From: Candidatus Villigracilis proximus
GTDB taxonomy: Bacteria > Chloroflexota > Anaerolineae > Anaerolineales > Villigracilaceae
Assembly (NCBI GenBank): GCA_016715195.1
Contig: JADKBB010000007.1
Location: forward strand, 65,707 to 129,706
Reading direction: 5' to 3'
Length of the DNA stretch: 64,000 nt
Shown here: in pieces, positions 62,274 through 64,000 of the stretch
Position numbering within the stretch: position 1 is the stretch's first letter
Layout of the letters: each line of letters opens with the position of its first letter
Notes under the pieces: model-generated
Databases searched by the model: none
The model's input: only the letters and a program-made list of their open reading frames with translations
Told to the model about the DNA's origin: nothing
Translations under genes and position numbers: made by a program

Positions 62274-62600
62274 ATGCCTATTTCATCAGACCACAAAGAA
62301 CTATTTCGCAATACCACGACAGACGATAAGCTAAATCTTTTCCAGTTATTAATGGGAACCAGCGAGTTGAATGTCAGCCTGACATTGGCTTTAATGAAGA
62401 TCATTCATCGTGACTTAAAGAATAACGAGAATGATGACCGCTCTGTCTATAAGCGCTATGCCGAGACAATTGAGTCTTTGCGTTATCACATGCTTGATAC
62501 GCTCCAACTCGCAGTGGCAACCTGGAAGAATCATCAGTCCACGGCTACGACACCGGCGGAGTGGTTTCATGAGGATGGAAGTTCCAAGGAATCAAAATGA
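62274..62600 (+). CDS. Small hypothetical protein between deoC and aldehyde dehydrogenase
   Basis: 108 residues from ATG 62274, 13 bases after deoC. Mostly helical and charged, soluble, no recognised domain. Its stop overlaps the aldehyde dehydrogenase start (ATGA), so it is translated with it. Tight placement suggests a role linked to nucleoside breakdown, but nothing in the sequence shows one. Confidence 0.78.
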   Translation: MPISSDHKELFRNTTTDDKLNLFQLLMGTSELNVSLTLALMKIIHRDLKNNENDDRSVYKRYAETIESLRYHMLDTLQLAVATWKNHQSTATTPAEWFHEDGSSKESK

Positions 62601-64000
62601 CAATTTCTGAAATTCTCGAAACCCTTGATTACGGCGTTGCGCCTGAAACTTCAAAGCCTGCTTTGGATTGGATCGCCGCGCATGATGGGAAGTTTCAGCT
62701 CTTTATCAACAACGAATGGCGTGACCCTTCTTCAAAGGAATGGTTTGACTCTATCAATCCGGCGACGGCCAAAAAATTAGGTGACATTGCTCAGGCCAGT
62801 GATGCCGATGTGCAGGACGCGGTCAAGGCGGCGAGAAAAGCCTTTCGAAGCTGGAGCCAGTTATCCGGTCACGCGCGAGCGCGGTATTTGTATGCGATTG
62901 CGCGTCAGCTTCAAAAACATTCGCGCCTGTTCGCTGTCCTCGAAACACTCGATAACGGCAAGCCGATCCGCGAGACGCGCGATATTGACATTCCGCTTGT
63001 GGCCCGCCATTTTTATCATCACGCGGGTTGGGCGCAGATCATGTCCACTGAGTTGCGCGGATACGAACCGCTCGGCGTGGTGGGGCAGATCATCCCGTGG
63101 AATTTTCCGCTGTTGATGCTGGCGTGGAAGGTCGCGCCCGCGCTGGCGATGGGCAACACGCTGGTCTTGAAGCCCGCTGAATTTACGTCGCTGACTGCGC
63201 TGTTGTTTGCGGAAATTTGTGAAAAGATTTTGCCGCCCGGTGTTGTGAATATCATTACCGGTGACGGAAGAACCGGCGCGGCGCTGGTCAACGCGGATGT
63301 GGATAAGATCGCGTTCACCGGCTCGACCGATGTGGGACGCATCATTCGTAAGGCGACGGCTGGTACGGCGAAAAAATTATCGCTTGAGCTGGGAGGAAAA
63401 TCTCCATTCATCGTCTTCGACGATGCAGACCTGGACTCTGCGGTTGAAGGCGTGGTGGATGCGATCTGGTTCAATCAGGGACAGGTCTGCTGCGCGGGGT
63501 CGCGTTTGCTGGTGCAGGAAGGCGTCGCCGAAAAGATGTATCGCAAGTTGAAGGCGCGCATGGAAAAACTGCGGGTGGGGGATCCGCTCGATAAAAGCGT
63601 GGACATTGGCGCGATCGTTGCGCCGGTGCAATTGCAAAGAATTGAATCGCTTGTGCAACAGGGAATCACCGAAGGCGCGCACATGTGGCAGCCTTCATGG
63701 TCTTGTCCGATGGAAGGATATTATTATCCGCCAACTTTATTTACAAATGTCGCGCCGGCTTCGACGATTGCGCAAGTGGAAATCTTCGGGCCGGTATTGG
63801 CCGCGATGACATTTAGAACGCCTGAAGAAGCTGTGAAACTGGCGAATAATATCCGCTTTGGTTTGGCCGCATCCATTTGGAGCGAGGACATTAATCTCGC
63901 GTTGGATATTGCGACGCAAGTCAAAGCCGGGACGATCTGGATCAACTCAACGAATTTATTCGATGCCGCTTCTGGTTTTGGCGGTTATCGTGAATCAGGT
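62597..64000 (+). CDS. Aldehyde dehydrogenase, ALDH16-like (C-terminus beyond window edge)
   Basis: 468 codons are visible and the frame is open at the window edge. NAD-dependent aldehyde dehydrogenase fold: PWNFPLLMLAWKVAPAL (about 170), the catalytic Glu in LELGGKSPF (about 265) and nucleophile Cys in NQGQVCCAGSR (about 298). The N-terminal DYGVAPETSKPALDW and DSAVEGVVDA, FRTPEEA and NLFDAASGFGGYRESG stretches match the ALDH16 group, whose bacterial members keep the active Cys and usually carry a second ALDH-like domain that would lie past 64000. Likely partner of deoC in deoxynucleoside catabolism. Confidence 0.9.
   Translation, partial: MTISEILETLDYGVAPETSKPALDWIAAHDGKFQLFINNEWRDPSSKEWFDSINPATAKKLGDIAQASDADVQDAVKAARKAFRSWSQLSGHARARYLYAIARQLQKHSRLFAVLETLDNGKPIRETRDIDIPLVARHFYHHAGWAQIMSTELRGYEPLGVVGQIIPWNFPLLMLAWKVAPALAMGNTLVLKPAEFTSLTALLFAEICEKILPPGVVNIITGDGRTGAALVNADVDKIAFTGSTDVGRIIRKATAGTAKKLSLELGGKSPFIVFDDADLDSAVEGVVDAIWFNQGQVCCAGSRLLVQEGVAEKMYRKLKARMEKLRVGDPLDKSVDIGAIVAPVQLQRIESLVQQGITEGAHMWQPSWSCPMEGYYYPPTLFTNVAPASTIAQVEIFGPVLAAMTFRTPEEAVKLANNIRFGLAASIWSEDINLALDIATQVKAGTIWINSTNLFDAASGFGGYRESG

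Noticed and set aside
1..64000. tRNA, rRNA, tmRNA, RNase P or riboswitch
   Set aside because: No T-loop-like motifs, long structured gaps or known aptamer cores were recognised; the longest gene-free gap is 305 bases.

Overview
The window most likely comes from a member of the Chloroflexota, probably class Anaerolineae. I infer this from the gene mix: many lipoproteins with Pro/Thr/Ala-rich linkers behind a lipobox, DUF3048 and CapA-like lipoproteins, a C11 peptidase lipoprotein-like protein, a FabL-type enoyl reductase, a nucleotide-transporter/HEAT/cNMP fusion, a MoxR-DUF58-DUF4129 operon, mitochondrial-type citrate synthase and eukaryote-like DeoC with an ALDH16-type dehydrogenase. This is inference; no rRNA or tRNA gene is present to settle it. 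No mobile element with a transposase, CRISPR array, prophage or plasmid function was seen. The region reads as ordinary chromosome with densely packed genes.

Layout. 1-2.1 kb: a lipoprotein cut by the window edge and a DEAD-box helicase. 2.3-7.3 kb (minus strand): a tightly coupled five-gene operon encoding an MDR dehydrogenase, a ComB-PTPS fusion, a family 4 glycosyltransferase and two EamA exporters; this is the best candidate for an undescribed pathway, possibly a modified and glycosylated pterin. 7.4-13.1 kb: PilZ protein, PIG-L deacetylase, greA, lysS, DUF3054, ECF sigma/anti-sigma pair, NUDIX hydrolase. 13.2-26 kb: C11 peptidase, lipoprotein, MEMO1-type protein, priA, SRAP, a large PAS/GAF histidine kinase, selB. 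26-30.8 kb: a coiled-coil protein and an orphan three-gene complex I/hydrogenase-4-like membrane arm. 30.8-42.4 kb: DUF3048 lipoprotein, zinc ribbon protein, MenC-like enolase, two tandem CapA-like lipoproteins, fabL, DUF309 protein and the NTT-HEAT-cNMP fusion. 42.4-46.6 kb: MoxR operon. 46.7-53 kb: P-loop kinase, class III aminotransferase, response regulator/histidine kinase/methyltransferase operon, quinone-oxidoreductase-like MDR, small membrane protein. 53.2-64 kb: trxB, mdh, citrate synthase, oligopeptidase B, GT-C membrane protein, DinB protein, then deoC, a small gene and an ALDH16-type dehydrogenase that runs off the right edge.

Two window-wide themes deserve attention. First, five genes (priA, the hybrid sensor kinase, citrate synthase, oligopeptidase B twice, DinB) are each broken by one-base indels, mostly in short homopolymers; the flanking protein sequence is intact, so consensus error in a long-read assembly is more likely than six independent mutations. 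Second, short tandem repeats with a seven-base unit occur between genes and also inside coding sequences, most strikingly at four places in priA, where they add in-frame peptide insertions. Several genes also have a TANAAT box only 6-7 bases before the ATG, suggesting leaderless transcripts, and one convergent intergenic gap carries a strong promoter feeding straight into a terminator-like hairpin with a six-cytosine loop, a candidate small RNA.
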